A stretch of 64,000 bases of DNA, from contig CAZDVQ010000001.1 in NCBI GenBank assembly GCA_964508975.1, forward strand, positions 1 through 64,000. The letters are read 5' to 3'. Of this stretch, positions 1-8,777 are shown one piece after another. Source of the stretch: CAZDVQ01 sp964508975. GTDB taxonomy: Bacteria; Bacteroidota; Bacteroidia; Chitinophagales; Saprospiraceae. Under the pieces are notes generated by a model. That model saw only the letters and a list, made by a program, of their open reading frames with translations. It had not been told where the DNA came from and made no database searches. Position 1 is the first letter of the stretch. Each line of letters starts with the position of its first letter. A program made the translations under genes and the position numbers.

Positions 1-26
1 AAAATTCTTTTCAAGTACCTCTAGCC

Positions 27-167
27 AAAAATGTGTCCTAATCGTAGCCTTTTCAAGGAGGGGTGGATGCAAGCGGAACGCAAAGCGTGTAGCGCAGCAG
101 ACGGGGTGGTTACTTTGGCCGAAAAATGCTGAAAAACAAACAAAATAATTAACGCTTAATGGCATTG
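27..167 (+). repeat. Element D, copy 1, with 120-bp unit repeated at 63.3 kb
   Basis: This copy starts with the D signature (AAAATGTGTCCTAATCGTAG), continues through an AAGGAGGGGTGGATGC segment and ends in an AT-rich tail. Positions 48-167 are identical, base for base, to 63258-63377. Element A copy 1 follows directly, as it does after most D copies. No protein-coding potential is seen. The family is my own grouping from this window. Confidence 0.8.
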
Positions 168-168
168 C

Positions 169-267
169 GCGTTAGCTGGCCGGAGGGCGCGGCAAAGCCG
201 CGGTGCGAAGCACGGAGCACAGCGAACCCCGTAGGACAGCGGCGACGCCCCTGGCGGCGCAACGCCC
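169..267 (-). repeat. Element A, copy 1 (outer stem GCGTT/AACGC)
   Basis: Element A is a GC-rich repeat that, in its own orientation, starts GGGCGNN and ends NNCGC with the two ends complementary. It contains a hairpin near the 5' side, a small CC-NNN-GG hairpin, a stem opening at GGTTCGC and closing at GCACC, and a perfect GC hairpin with a 3-base loop near the 3' side. This copy lies in sense orientation about 50 bp past the stop codon of the leftward permease gene. Confidence 0.85.
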
Positions 268-320
268 AAATCAAAAAAACGATTAAACAGGAGTTTAGCT
301 CCAAGTAAATTGCGGCTACG

Positions 321-1355
321 TTACTTCATCTTGGTATCCATGGCATCGCGGAGGCCGTTACCCAGCAAGTTGAACGATAAAACCAACAACATGATGGCCA
401 CGCCGGGCAATATAGCCAGGTAAGCATAGGCCCCCGTAAGGTAACTACGGTACTCGTTGAGCATATTGCCCCACGATGGCACAGGCGGTTTTACACCCAA
501 ACCTAGATAACTCAAACCGGCCTCCATTAAGATAGCCGAGGCAAAATTTGCCGCAGCCACCACCAGCAATGGCCCGCCCAAATTGGGTAAAATATGCCGG
601 AACAAAATACGTGGAATACTAAAGCCCATGCCTTTGGCAGCTTCGACAAAGGCCTCGGCCTTGAGCGAAAAAACCTGCCCACGCACCAATCGGGCCACAT
701 CAACCCACATGGTTAAACCCACCGCCAGGAATATAACGCCCAGCCCGCGACCAAAGCCCATCACGATGGCCATGATGAGCAGCAAAGTTGGGATTGACCA
801 TAGGGTGTTGGCCGCGAACATCACGAGCTCGTCGACCTTGCCCCCAAAGTAACCCGCTAATAAACCCAAGCTAGCACCCACCAAAACCGATATCAAGACG
901 GCTAATATACCAACCATCAAGGATACACGGGTACCTAGTAGAAGCCGGCTTAATATGCAACGGCCTAGCTTGTCGCTGCCCAAAGGGAAACGCAAAGTGA
1001 CTAACTGACTATTTGCCTGTGGATACGTTTTTTCGATGCCCGTGCTCAAGCCCAATACATAGGTATCGCCAAGTTTGCGGACGGACTGGTAGGGGATATA
1101 CTCATAGGTATCGGGACAACCTTTAGCCCAGGAGGTCCAAAGACCGCAAGGTTCAGCTTGGTCTTGCTGTATGCGTAGCACCTTGGCTTGGGCCCAAGGT
1201 TTTAGCATACTCAAACTAGGGATTTGGCGGTTGGCATCAGGGCTATTATCAGGTAAAATCCAGTAGCCGAGTGCTGCCAGCATGAATGCAAGCACCACGA
1301 CCACCGCACCAAAGAGGGCTGGTTTATTGGCGGTAAAGCGTTGCCACGCGGCCAT
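321..1355 (-). CDS. ABC transporter permease, DppC/OppC (oligopeptide) type
   Basis: Inner-membrane permease subunit of a peptide/nickel-type ABC importer, 344 residues. An N-terminal membrane segment is followed by a long periplasmic stretch, the family's PLGSDKLGR region, and about five more membrane segments. The ATPase-coupling EAA loop is visible as EAAKGMGFSIPRILF. The residue after LGR, usually Asp in this family, is Cys here. I chose the ATG at 1355 because it overlaps the TAA of the upstream gene as TAATG, which suggests translational coupling; an in-frame ATG 30 bp upstream lies inside that gene. No partner permease, ATPase or binding protein is in the window. Its place behind Bat genes is unusual. 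Family call is firm, substrate is inference. Confidence 0.88.
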   Translation of the reverse strand: MAAWQRFTANKPALFGAVVVVLAFMLAALGYWILPDNSPDANRQIPSLSMLKPWAQAKVLRIQQDQAEPCGLWTSWAKGCPDTYEYIPYQSVRKLGDTYVLGLSTGIEKTYPQANSQLVTLRFPLGSDKLGRCILSRLLLGTRVSLMVGILAVLISVLVGASLGLLAGYFGGKVDELVMFAANTLWSIPTLLLIMAIVMGFGRGLGVIFLAVGLTMWVDVARLVRGQVFSLKAEAFVEAAKGMGFSIPRILFRHILPNLGGPLLVVAAANFASAILMEAGLSYLGLGVKPPVPSWGNMLNEYRSYLTGAYAYLAILPGVAIMLLVLSFNLLGNGLRDAMDTKMK

Positions 1356-2377
1356 TATCCAAATAATTTCTTGGCGCTGAGCCAAGCCGTGCGGCGGGCG
1401 GGCAGAACCGTGGCAATCAACAACAATATATATCCAGGCAACAGCGGGATGATGAAATAACTCTCGTAGCCTGAAATACCGCGTTGCTCAAAGCTTTGCT
1501 TATCCAGCTCGTCAATGCCTTTTCGGATGCCTTTACTGGCTGAGCCTGCATCTTGAATATCGAAATAAGCGCCATTGCCCGTGCTGGCAATTTTCTCGAG
1601 CATGGCCACGTTGAGTTTTGACTGTACCACTTCGCCGTTCTCGTCGCGGATGTAAGCCCCGTTTTGGTCGCCGGTGGGGATAGGAGCCCCACGCTCGGTA
1701 CCAGCCCCGATGGTAAATACCACGGCGCCTTTATCCACGGCATCGCGTACCATATCTAGGGCATTGTCTTCATGATCTTCGCCATCAGTGATAACCACGA
1801 TGCCCCTGTTTTTATCATCTTGCACGTTGAAGGCCCGCATGGCCAACTCAACCGCTGCTCCGATAGCGGTGCCTTGGGTGGGTGCAATCTCGGGATCGGC
1901 ATTCTGGATAAAATTCTTGAGCGCGTTATAGTCGGTGGTCAAAGGGGTTTGGATGTAAGCATTGCCGGCAAATACAATCAGGCCGATGCGCTCGCCCCGC
2001 AGTTCGTCAACCAGTTTTTGGGCAAAAGCCTTGGCGCGGTCTAGTCGGCTTGGGGCCAAGTCCTCGGCCCGCATACTTCGCGAAATATCCAAGGCAATGA
2101 AGAGGTCGGCACCACGGCGGGTAACGGTTTCGCGTTCGCCTGCAATTTGCGGATTGGCTGCGGCCAGTGCAATCAACACGATGGCAGCACAGTACAGCCA
2201 TAACTTGGCCATGGCCTGGCGTTCGCTAAAATCTTCCAGCATGCGTTCGGCCATTTGGCTGTTGCCAAAGCGTTGCCAAGCTTGTGCGCGTTGCTTGCGG
2301 GCACGCCAGTACAAGGCTACTAGCAAAGGCGCTAGTAGAATCAAAAGCAACAGGAATGGATGCTCGAAGCGAAACAC
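1355..2377 (-). CDS. von Willebrand factor A protein, BatA/BatB type
   Basis: Membrane-anchored vWA protein of 340 residues. It has an N-terminal hydrophobic segment with the BatA-type RFEHPFLLLLILLAPLL start, a second membrane segment near residue 60, a vWA domain from about residue 90, and a C-terminal membrane segment. The metal-ion-dependent adhesion site is complete: DISRS, a conserved Thr in GTAIG, and Asp in ITDGED. Bat proteins were named for Bacteroides aerotolerance and are thought to act as an envelope complex with a MoxR-type ATPase. It lies 19 bp after a second vWA gene and its stop overlaps the permease start. Which Bat letter it deserves cannot be settled by eye. Confidence 0.88.
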   Translation of the reverse strand: MFRFEHPFLLLLILLAPLLVALYWRARKQRAQAWQRFGNSQMAERMLEDFSERQAMAKLWLYCAAIVLIALAAANPQIAGERETVTRRGADLFIALDISRSMRAEDLAPSRLDRAKAFAQKLVDELRGERIGLIVFAGNAYIQTPLTTDYNALKNFIQNADPEIAPTQGTAIGAAVELAMRAFNVQDDKNRGIVVITDGEDHEDNALDMVRDAVDKGAVVFTIGAGTERGAPIPTGDQNGAYIRDENGEVVQSKLNVAMLEKIASTGNGAYFDIQDAGSASKGIRKGIDELDKQSFEQRGISGYESYFIIPLLPGYILLLIATVLPARRTAWLSAKKLFG

Positions 2378-2396
2378 GGTATGGTTAAATTATAGG

Positions 2397-3404
2397 TTAT
2401 TCGTTGAAGGCACGCAAGTAGCTGAAATTGAGCAACATATCTAGTACCAGGAGCAGCAGCGCGGGTAGCATGAGGAAATAAAACACTTCTTCATAACGCT
2501 TGATGGAAGTAATTTCAACTTCAGAAGGTTCTAGTTGGTCAATTTCGTCGTAGATACGCTCTAGGCTTTCACGGTCAACAGCCCGGAAATAGCGACCACC
2601 AGTGAGTTGGGCGATTTCTTTCAGCAAGGCCTCGTCGATTTCAACTTTAGCAAAGCCGTACAGGTATTGGCCGTTATAGCCCCTTTGCATAGGCGTTTTG
2701 GCCGTACCTTGGGTGCCTACGCCAATGGTATACACTTTAATGCCAAACTCTTGCGCTAGGCCGGCGGCAGTCATGGGTTGGGCATAGCCGGCGTTGTTCA
2801 CGCCGTCGGTGAGTAGGATAATGATTTTATGTTTTACCTCGCTCTTTTCCAGTCGGTTCACGGCCGTAGCCAAACCTGTACCAATGGCGGTGCCATCTTC
2901 CAGGATGCCCACTTGCAGGCCGTCCATAAACTGTTTCAAGATACTGTGATCAGGGGTTACCGGGCATTGGGTAAATGCCTCACCGGCAAAAGCCACCAGG
3001 CCGATACGGTCGTATTTACGGCGGTCGATGAAGCGTTTGGCTACCTCTTTACTGGCTTCCAGGCGGTTGGGTTCAAGGTCCATGGCCAGCATCGAGCTTG
3101 AAATATCCATCACCAGGGCAATATCTACAACCCGTGCATTGACTTTCTCGATGATATTCAGGCGGCGCGGGCGGGTCATGGCCAACACCAATAAAAACAA
3201 GATGAAGTAGCGCAAGAAAGGCATCAAGGGCTTGAGCCTGGTGCGGAGGCTACGATGCTTAACGGCAGGGGCGTAGGTAGACAACAGCATGGCCGACTGT
3301 TGCTGGCGGTAGCGTTTATACTGCACCACGCCGAGGCCAATGACCAGCGGCAAGAGCAGGAGCATCCAAGGATACAAAAGTTCTATGTTGCCGGGTAAAA
3401 TCAC
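2397..3404 (-). CDS. von Willebrand factor A protein, BatA/BatB type (paralogue)
   Basis: Second vWA protein, 335 residues, with the same plan as its downstream neighbour: N-terminal membrane anchor, basic linker, second membrane segment near residue 65, vWA domain and a C-terminal membrane segment near residues 305-325. The metal site is intact (DISSS, GTAIG, LTDG). Its start overlaps the stop of the BatD-like gene by 4 bp, so the three genes are very likely one transcript. Side-by-side vWA paralogues are the usual arrangement of bat clusters in Bacteroidota. The proteins probably face the periplasm; their molecular activity is not known from sequence. Confidence 0.88.
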   Translation of the reverse strand: MILPGNIELLYPWMLLLLPLVIGLGVVQYKRYRQQQSAMLLSTYAPAVKHRSLRTRLKPLMPFLRYFILFLLVLAMTRPRRLNIIEKVNARVVDIALVMDISSSMLAMDLEPNRLEASKEVAKRFIDRRKYDRIGLVAFAGEAFTQCPVTPDHSILKQFMDGLQVGILEDGTAIGTGLATAVNRLEKSEVKHKIIILLTDGVNNAGYAQPMTAAGLAQEFGIKVYTIGVGTQGTAKTPMQRGYNGQYLYGFAKVEIDEALLKEIAQLTGGRYFRAVDRESLERIYDEIDQLEPSEVEITSIKRYEEVFYFLMLPALLLLVLDMLLNFSYLRAFNE

Positions 3405-4348
3405 GTCGGTTTTTCTTTTTCGGTGGAGACTTCAGGCTGCGGGATGGTGCTGTTGACAAAATTGCGGGCCAGGTTCAAGCGTTCGAGGTGCAGGGCATCA
3501 TCCGGGCGGAACTTGGCGAATTTTACCATGTCGGCTTGCAGCAAGGTTTCTTCAAGTTGAGCCAACATGTTTTTGGAAATACCTTGTTTGCGGAGGGCTG
3601 GGAGTAGCTCGGCGGTAGTAGATTCAAGCGCCGGCATATGATAACGGGCCTCGATGTACTCGCGCAACACATAGGTCAGCTCGGTATAATATTCCTTCAC
3701 CAAGCCATCTTGCCAGAGCTGTGCACGTTCAATTTGACCTAGTTTTTCGAGGGCAATTTCGTGTGGAGCACGTTGTATTTCAACAGTTTGTGGTTTTACC
3801 TCGCGTTTTCGCTTGATGAGCCACCAGATAAGTAGGGCAAGTAGGATGATGCCCGCGGCTAGTGCCAGCCAAGGCCAAACATCGCTGAAGGCAAGGGCTT
3901 CGTCGAGAATCGGTTTGATGGGCATCACCAAGGTAGAATCTTGCTCGAAGGAAGGTGGGTATTTAACCTCAAGTTTAATATCGGGCGGGGACAGGCTGTC
4001 GCCATTGGCCAGCACGACGAACTGTTTCAGGGGATATTGGCCAGCATCGAAGGCGGTGATGCGGTACACCCTTTCGTGCAGTTGGTAACCATCTGAATTG
4101 TTGCTCTGTTTGGGTTCGGCTTGGCTCAAAAGCTCAACGCCCTCGCGTTCCTCGCCGCTGGTCAAGTTAGGCCAAACCACGGCAGTATTCGGGGGCGAAA
4201 TCACGCGGAGGGTGTAATCCACGGGATCGCCGATGAGTATGGTATCACGGCCTAGTTTGGCTTCCACACGGATACCTTGGCTCAGGCCTTGCAAGGCAGC
4301 CAGTAGGCAAACGAATAAAACGACAAGCGGGCGAATGGCCAAAATCAT
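3401..4348 (-). CDS. BatD-like/DUF4381-like membrane protein
   Basis: A 315-residue protein with an N-terminal signal or anchor segment (residues 4-24), a beta-rich periplasmic region, a strong membrane segment at about 165-187, and a charged cytoplasmic tail of about 125 residues. This plan and its place directly upstream of two vWA genes fit the BatD-related or DUF4381-like partner of bat clusters. I start at the ATG at 4348. The frame stays open upstream to an ATG at 4507, but that stretch is element A copy 2 and low-complexity Lys codons, so it is unlikely to be translated. MoxR and DUF58 genes, the usual upstream partners, are absent. Confidence 0.72.
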   Translation of the reverse strand: MILAIRPLVVLFVCLLAALQGLSQGIRVEAKLGRDTILIGDPVDYTLRVISPPNTAVVWPNLTSGEEREGVELLSQAEPKQSNNSDGYQLHERVYRITAFDAGQYPLKQFVVLANGDSLSPPDIKLEVKYPPSFEQDSTLVMPIKPILDEALAFSDVWPWLALAAGIILLALLIWWLIKRKREVKPQTVEIQRAPHEIALEKLGQIERAQLWQDGLVKEYYTELTYVLREYIEARYHMPALESTTAELLPALRKQGISKNMLAQLEETLLQADMVKFAKFRPDDALHLERLNLARNFVNSTIPQPEVSTEKEKPT

Positions 4349-4376
4349 GTACAGGTTTAAATTTTTTTTCTTTTTT

Positions 4377-4514
4377 GGGCGCGTCCCTCGCTTTGTGAAG
4401 CCGCCCAGCTTGGTCGGCTCTACGCGCTTGGGTCGGTCCCCTTTGGGGTTCGCTGTTCGCTCCGTGCGCGTTGCGCACCCGCGGCTACGCCGCGGCCCGC
4501 CGGGCACCTCGCGC
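4377..4514 (+). repeat. Element A, copy 2 (outer stem GCGCG/CGCGC)
   Basis: 138 bp, ending 29 bp before the start codon of the BatD-like gene and antisense to it. The outer ends are GGGCGCG and CGCGC. The 3' hairpin reads CCGCGGC-TAC-GCCGCGG, and a CCCC-TTT-GGGG hairpin replaces the shorter one seen in copy 1. Because it stays open in the gene's frame, it produces a false N-terminal extension. Confidence 0.85.
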
Positions 4515-4614
4515 GAGGCTTGGGAGTTTGAATTGCGGATGCAAATATACTATAAGTAGCCGTAAGAATAAAAACTTGTTTTTTTCATGATTGGTACTGG
4601 GGCCACAACTAGAT

Positions 4615-5019
4615 TTAAGGTTTCAAATAAGCCTGCATCACGGCGTTTTGCTCCAGGTTTGGGTTGAAGTCAACCAGTACGGTTTGGCCAAGAAAAACAT
4701 GTTCTTGGAGTTGTAGGGCGATATCATTTTTGCGGAGTTGGCAACTTGGGCTATCGTCGTTGCTGCGGCAACTGGTTCCAATTACCAACATTATATGGCC
4801 ATTGGCTTCGCGGCGCAATAAAAAAGGCAAGGGTTTAAATATTTGCTGGGCGCTGATATAGGTTACGAGTTGTTCCAACTCGGCCTTTTTCCAGTCTTTT
4901 TGCTGGTAATACACTTGGTATGCTCCCATGTGGAGTTGGTCGAAATGTGGCCCGCGGGAAAGCCAAAACGAAGCAAGGGCCATGATGGTAATGGCCAACA
5001 CGAGTACAGTTCTTTTCAT
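4615..5019 (-). CDS. Hypothetical exported or membrane-anchored protein
   Basis: 134 residues that I do not recognise. An N-terminal Lys-Arg followed by a hydrophobic run (residues 4-18) looks like a signal anchor. The rest is soluble, with two Cys in the middle (SCRSNDDSPSCQL) spaced so that a periplasmic disulfide is possible. It lies between element A copy 2 and a 950-bp repeat-filled gap, with no evident operon partner. It is long enough and has natural enough composition to be a real gene, but nothing in it points to a function. Confidence 0.55.
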   Translation of the reverse strand: MKRTVLVLAITIMALASFWLSRGPHFDQLHMGAYQVYYQQKDWKKAELEQLVTYISAQQIFKPLPFLLRREANGHIMLVIGTSCRSNDDSPSCQLRKNDIALQLQEHVFLGQTVLVDFNPNLEQNAVMQAYLKP

Positions 5020-5100
5020 GGGAACGATTTTATATACGAAACTACGAGAACTGTATCAGCTTATATATACGTTGTTTAGCGTAATTAGCACCAAGTAGTA

Positions 5101-5165
5101 CAGGTGTAAACCGCTGTTCGCATCCAGCCCCCTTGTAAGGCCCTACTATTAGGACACATTTTTTG
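5101..5165 (-). repeat. Element D, degenerate copy
   Basis: Read on the minus strand, it has the D signature with mismatches: an ATGTGTCCTAATAG-like start and remnants of the AAGGGGG..GGATGCG part. It sits on the left flank of the C element that follows, mirroring the D copy on the right flank at 5649. Confidence 0.6.
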
Positions 5166-5203
5166 TACAGCATTGCCTGACCCCATAGGGGTCTAATGTT
5201 AAT

Positions 5204-5619
5204 TGCCCCGGGTAAGCGCAGCGCAACCCGGGGAATAAACGCGGTGGCAACCCAAGCCCAGGCGCGGCGGTAATCCAAAAAAACAAGGCCACGAGATTGC
5301 ACCGCCGCGCAATGGGTACAAGTTTTTTTAAAATTTTAATTGGAATTAAAGTCTTTTGCGCCTCCCCCCGCCGCTGCGCGTCGCCCCCCTCCACTGCACA
5401 GACGCTGCGCGTCCGTTGGTAGCGGGGGTTGGGCCGAGCTACGCTCGACCGGATTTCGGTCCGGCTAACGTTCCGTGGCGAGTCCTGTACCGTCAATATC
5501 ACAAACGGCTTGCCGCCACGGGTTTTCTGTTGTCGCCCTGAACCCCGGGTTGCACTTTAATCCCCGGGTTGCGCTACGCTTACCCGCGGCTACCGATATG
5601 GGCTGCCCTTTGGGCAGCT
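5204..5619. repeat. Element C, copy 1 (hairpin array)
   Basis: A hairpin-rich block. From left: a CCCCGGGT...ACCCGGGG hairpin (5206-5233), a long hairpin closed by GCGCGGCGG and CCGCCGCGC, a variable GC-rich middle, a hairpin closed by CCGTGGCG and CGCCACGG, a right terminal hairpin near 5561-5594, and CTGCCC-TTT-GGGCAG followed by T's. The terminal hairpins are inverted copies of each other. Two related blocks lie at 23069 and 32945. No gene is visible in the surrounding 5020-5978 gap. Confidence 0.75.
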
Positions 5620-5648
5620 TTTGTCTTTTCGAGCCCCTAAGAAAGTAC

Positions 5649-5704
5649 AAAAATGTGTCCTAATCGTAGCCTTGAAAAGGAGGGGTGAATGTAAGCGGAA
5701 CGCA
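5649..5704 (+). repeat. Element D copy, right flank of C copy 1
   Basis: It begins AAAAATGTGTCCTAATCGTA, continues AAAAGGAGGGGTGAATG and ends AAGCGGAACGCAA, closely matching D copy 1 before diverging. A type-B element follows 60 bp later in minus orientation. Confidence 0.75.
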
Positions 5705-5763
5705 ATCAATGGCCAGAAACTAATCGGGGACAGCCAGCAGGAGCAAGGCTGAACGGCTATCCT

Positions 5764-5872
5764 GCGTGAGCGATGTGGAGCAGTGGTGCGCAGCACCAGA
5801 CCGCGCAGCGGGCCGAGCGACAGCGAGCTGCGTAACGTAGCGACCCGAGCGTGCAACGCGAGGGGCACGCCC
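5764..5872 (-). repeat. Element A, sub-type B (outer stem GCGTG/CACGC)
   Basis: It shares the outer-stem rule with element A, but its centre reads CTCGCTGTCGCTCGGCC instead of the A core TTCGCTGTGCTCCGTGC. It lies in sense orientation about 100 bp beyond the stop of the leftward phosphatase gene. Confidence 0.8.
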
Positions 5873-5978
5873 AAAACAAAAAATCATCCTTGACCAGTAG
5901 AAACCAATCAAGGACGATTCATAGGCATTTATCCATCATCAATTATGGCCAAATACCTAAGTACCTGAAAACTAAATC

Positions 5979-7820
5979 CTAGAATTTAACCAACTTGGTG
6001 GTAACGGCCTTGCCTTTGCCCATGAGTGTAACTTGGTACACGCCATTGGGTTGATCGGCCATAGAGAAACGCACGCGGTTGATGCCAGGTACGGCGGCGG
6101 GCAAGGTGAGGCGATGTACCTCTTGGCCAGCAGCATTGGTGATGAGCAGCGTGTACGTTACATTTTCGAGCGCGTTGTACTGGAGGTCGAAGAAATCGAG
6201 GAAAGGGTTAGGGTAAGCGCCCAAGATAGTTGGGTTAAAGCTTTCCGTGATGCCTGTGTTTACAGGGTCGACACGTGGGTCGGGCGGAGCGGGTACACCG
6301 ATCATGCTAGGGCCAGCCACTGTAGGGTTGCTGGTAGAAGTGATGTGGCGAGATTGATCCAACGAAACGAAAGAGCGGGCATGGCTTTGTCCGCCATCGG
6401 GTTGGTCGATACGGTCAACGAAATACCAATCGCACTGAACGCGTTGTTGGTTTACATCAAAAATCATGTAGCCGTGTTCTACAAGGTTGGCCCATTTGAT
6501 GTGGTTGTTGAGCAACTGGATGAGGTTTACGCCGATAGGGAAAGGCAAGTTTTGCGAGGTAACGCTGGTAACCACGAACTCAACGCCAGCAGAACCAGCG
6601 CCCGAAGAAGGGTTATAGTTGTTGAACGGGAGATCCATGGCCCAAGAGGTATGGATATCGCCGGTGAGGGTTACCATGTTGCGGATGGGCGTGTTGAGCA
6701 CAAAATTGTAGAGGTTGGTGCGCTCGGCGGGGTAGCCATCCCATTGGTCGTCGTTGAAGGCGATACCGGCTACACCGAGGCGGCCCATCATAACTTGTTG
6801 GCCGAGGACTTGCCATTTTGCGGTAGAAGTGCCCATCTCGTCGGTAAGCCATTGGTATTGGGCAGCCCCGAGGAGGGTGCGGTTAGGATCGTTGTTGCCA
6901 GTACCATCTTGTTCATCCCGGCCTTGGAGGCGGGTATCGAGCATGTGGAGGCTCAGTAGGTCGCCGAAATCGAAGGAGCGGTAGATACGTTGCGTATCTT
7001 GGACCATATCGGGCTGGCGGATAGGCATCCACTCCATGTAGGCGCGTACGCCAGCGTTACGGCGGAGGAACCAATCGCCCTCGGTGCTGGGATCATGGTT
7101 GCCAGCGCCACCGAACCAAGCGTTGTTGGCGGTCTCGTGGTCATCCCAAACGGTGTAGAAGGGGTATTGCTGGTGTAAGCGGAGCAGGTCATCGTCGAGT
7201 TTATAATGCGAGTGGCGCATGCGGTAATCGGCGAGGGTAAGGATTTCGGTAGCGGGAGCTAGGTTACGAGCTGAGCCGAATTCGCCATCGCCATACTCGT
7301 AGATATAATCGCCGAGGTGAATCACGGCGAACACATCGTTGCGTTCGGTGATACGGTCGTAGGCGTTGAAGTAGCCATCAGCATAGTTGGAGCAAGAAAC
7401 CACAGCGAAGCGGAGGCTATCCACGTTGCCCACGGGCAAGGTACGGGTGCGGCCACGGATAGAGTTCTGGCCATGCGCGCTGAACTCGTAATAATAGAAA
7501 GTAAACGGTTGGAGGTTGCCCACATCAACCTTCACGCAGTAATCGCGTGAGGCATCAGCGGTAACGATACCGGTGTCGATGATTTGAGTCATGCCCGTAT
7601 CGAGGGCGATACGCCAAGTTACATCAACGGTGAGCGAATCGGAGGTAACGCGGGTCCAGAGGACAACTGCATCGGATGTTGGGTCGCCGGAGGCTACGCC
7701 GTGGAAAAAGGGCGCCAAGATAGGCGTTGGCGTACTCCGCCCGGGGAATTTTTGACCGTGCTGGGCAAAGGTGGTGGCTGTGCTACATACCAAAAAGAGG
7801 AAGTAGAGTAAAGTTTTCAT
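5979..7820 (-). CDS. phoD: PhoD-like alkaline phosphatase with T9SS C-terminal sorting domain
   Basis: Secreted metallo-phosphoesterase of 613 residues that would release phosphate from phosphodiesters or monoesters outside the cell. An N-terminal signal peptide ends near TTFAQ (residue 20). A beta-sandwich N-domain follows (FFHGVASGDPTSDAVVLWTR), then the catalytic domain with VSCSNY, HLGDYIYEYG, WDDHETANN and GDIHTSW, which hold the metal ligands of the PhoD family. The last 75 residues (AYPNPF...NGVYQVTL...KLVKF) match a type A type IX secretion sorting domain, so the enzyme is probably exported to the surface. Monocistronic, with a divergent gene 130 bp away. No Pho-box-like site was identified. 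Confidence 0.93.
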   Translation of the reverse strand: MKTLLYFLFLVCSTATTFAQHGQKFPGRSTPTPILAPFFHGVASGDPTSDAVVLWTRVTSDSLTVDVTWRIALDTGMTQIIDTGIVTADASRDYCVKVDVGNLQPFTFYYYEFSAHGQNSIRGRTRTLPVGNVDSLRFAVVSCSNYADGYFNAYDRITERNDVFAVIHLGDYIYEYGDGEFGSARNLAPATEILTLADYRMRHSHYKLDDDLLRLHQQYPFYTVWDDHETANNAWFGGAGNHDPSTEGDWFLRRNAGVRAYMEWMPIRQPDMVQDTQRIYRSFDFGDLLSLHMLDTRLQGRDEQDGTGNNDPNRTLLGAAQYQWLTDEMGTSTAKWQVLGQQVMMGRLGVAGIAFNDDQWDGYPAERTNLYNFVLNTPIRNMVTLTGDIHTSWAMDLPFNNYNPSSGAGSAGVEFVVTSVTSQNLPFPIGVNLIQLLNNHIKWANLVEHGYMIFDVNQQRVQCDWYFVDRIDQPDGGQSHARSFVSLDQSRHITSTSNPTVAGPSMIGVPAPPDPRVDPVNTGITESFNPTILGAYPNPFLDFFDLQYNALENVTYTLLITNAAGQEVHRLTLPAAVPGINRVRFSMADQPNGVYQVTLMGKGKAVTTKLVKF

Positions 7821-7924
7821 GTTGGGTATTATTTGAGGGCACCAAAATAATGAAAAGAAAGCATGTGTACAACTTTGAGCGCAGCGATAATATAAAGTTA
7901 ATGAGCGGAGTACTGAGGATTATA

Positions 7925-7932
7925 TAACTTTG
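7925..7932 (+). promoter_or_regulatory. Candidate -7 box (TAACTTTG) of the MBL-fold gene
   Basis: An exact match to the Bacteroidota -7 consensus TAnnTTTG, 21 bp before the ATG at 7954. No clear -33 TTG is seen at the right distance, so this is a moderate call. Confidence 0.5.
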
Positions 7933-7953
7933 TGGGCTATTAATACACAGAAC

Positions 7954-8619
7954 ATGTCGAATAAACTAACCGTAGCCAGCCTAACTTGTAATCCATTCCA
8001 GGAGAACTGTTACATATTATATACAGCCAACAAAGATTGTATTATCGTTGACCCGGGTTGTTGGTCACGGGAGGAGAAACAGCGCTTGCAAAGTTTTATC
8101 AGCCAGCGAAGTTTGAAGCCTGTTCGGTTGATTAATACCCATTGCCATATTGACCATGTGCTAGGCAATAAATTCGTGGCCGATACTTACAACTTGAGTC
8201 TAGAAATACACGAGGGTGAAATACCTGTTTTGGACAGTTTGATGCGGGTGGCGCACACCTACGGTATACCCGATGTGGATGAATCGCCAGCCCCCGGAAG
8301 TTTTATCCAAGCGGGCGATATAATCACCCTGGGCGATTGTGCATTGAAAGTGCTTTTCACGCCAGGCCATAGTCCGGCTAGCATTTGCCTATACGAGGCG
8401 GAAGCTGGTATCCTCATCGCTGGTGATGTACTTTTTCAAGGTAGTATTGGACGCACAGATTTGCCCGGCGGCAATTATGAAACACTAATGCAAAGCATTG
8501 AAAAAGAGCTACTTGTACTTCCAGATAACGTACAAGTATACCCCGGGCATGGCAACCCGACCACTATTGGCGCAGAGCGCCGGGGCAATCCGTTCATCAA
8601 AGAATGGCTAGCCCAATAG
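7954..8619 (+). CDS. Metallo-beta-lactamase-fold hydrolase (glyoxalase II-like)
   Basis: Cytoplasmic MBL-fold hydrolase of 221 residues. The zinc-site signature THCHIDH (His63, His65, Asp67, His68) is complete, and the later ligands appear in TPGHS, AGDVLF and YPGHG. The GSIGRTDLPGG and YPGHGNPT segments are typical of the glyoxalase II-like group that cleaves thioesters such as S-lactoylglutathione or related low-molecular-weight thiol adducts. I start at the ATG at 7954; a TTG codon 24 bp upstream lies on the -7 box and is unlikely. The gene stands alone. Exact substrate is not evident. Confidence 0.85.
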   Translation: MSNKLTVASLTCNPFQENCYILYTANKDCIIVDPGCWSREEKQRLQSFISQRSLKPVRLINTHCHIDHVLGNKFVADTYNLSLEIHEGEIPVLDSLMRVAHTYGIPDVDESPAPGSFIQAGDIITLGDCALKVLFTPGHSPASICLYEAEAGILIAGDVLFQGSIGRTDLPGGNYETLMQSIEKELLVLPDNVQVYPGHGNPTTIGAERRGNPFIKEWLAQ

Positions 8620-8777
8620 TATGACAATATTCTGACGAAAAAATAGTAGGATTTAACTGGTTTTTTGTTTAATTTTGAAGTGTGAAAAAGATAGCGATGT
8701 AACAAGCGCAATTGGCTTCACTCAAGTACTTGACTTTACACAACACACCATTATTTTTACATTAAATCAACTATAAA

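Noticed and set aside
4349..4507. Longer N-terminus for the BatD-like protein
   Set aside because: The extra codons come from element A copy 2 and poly-Lys low complexity; the internal ATG gives a normal signal segment.
5149..5911. Several short open frames inside the repeat block
   Set aside because: They are built from Arg/Pro/Ala-rich translations of A, C and D elements and are not conserved between copies.
6033..6959. Long open frame antisense to phoD (308 codons)
   Set aside because: It mirrors the codon pattern of the phosphatase gene, has no family motif and no promoter; the minus-strand protein is certain.
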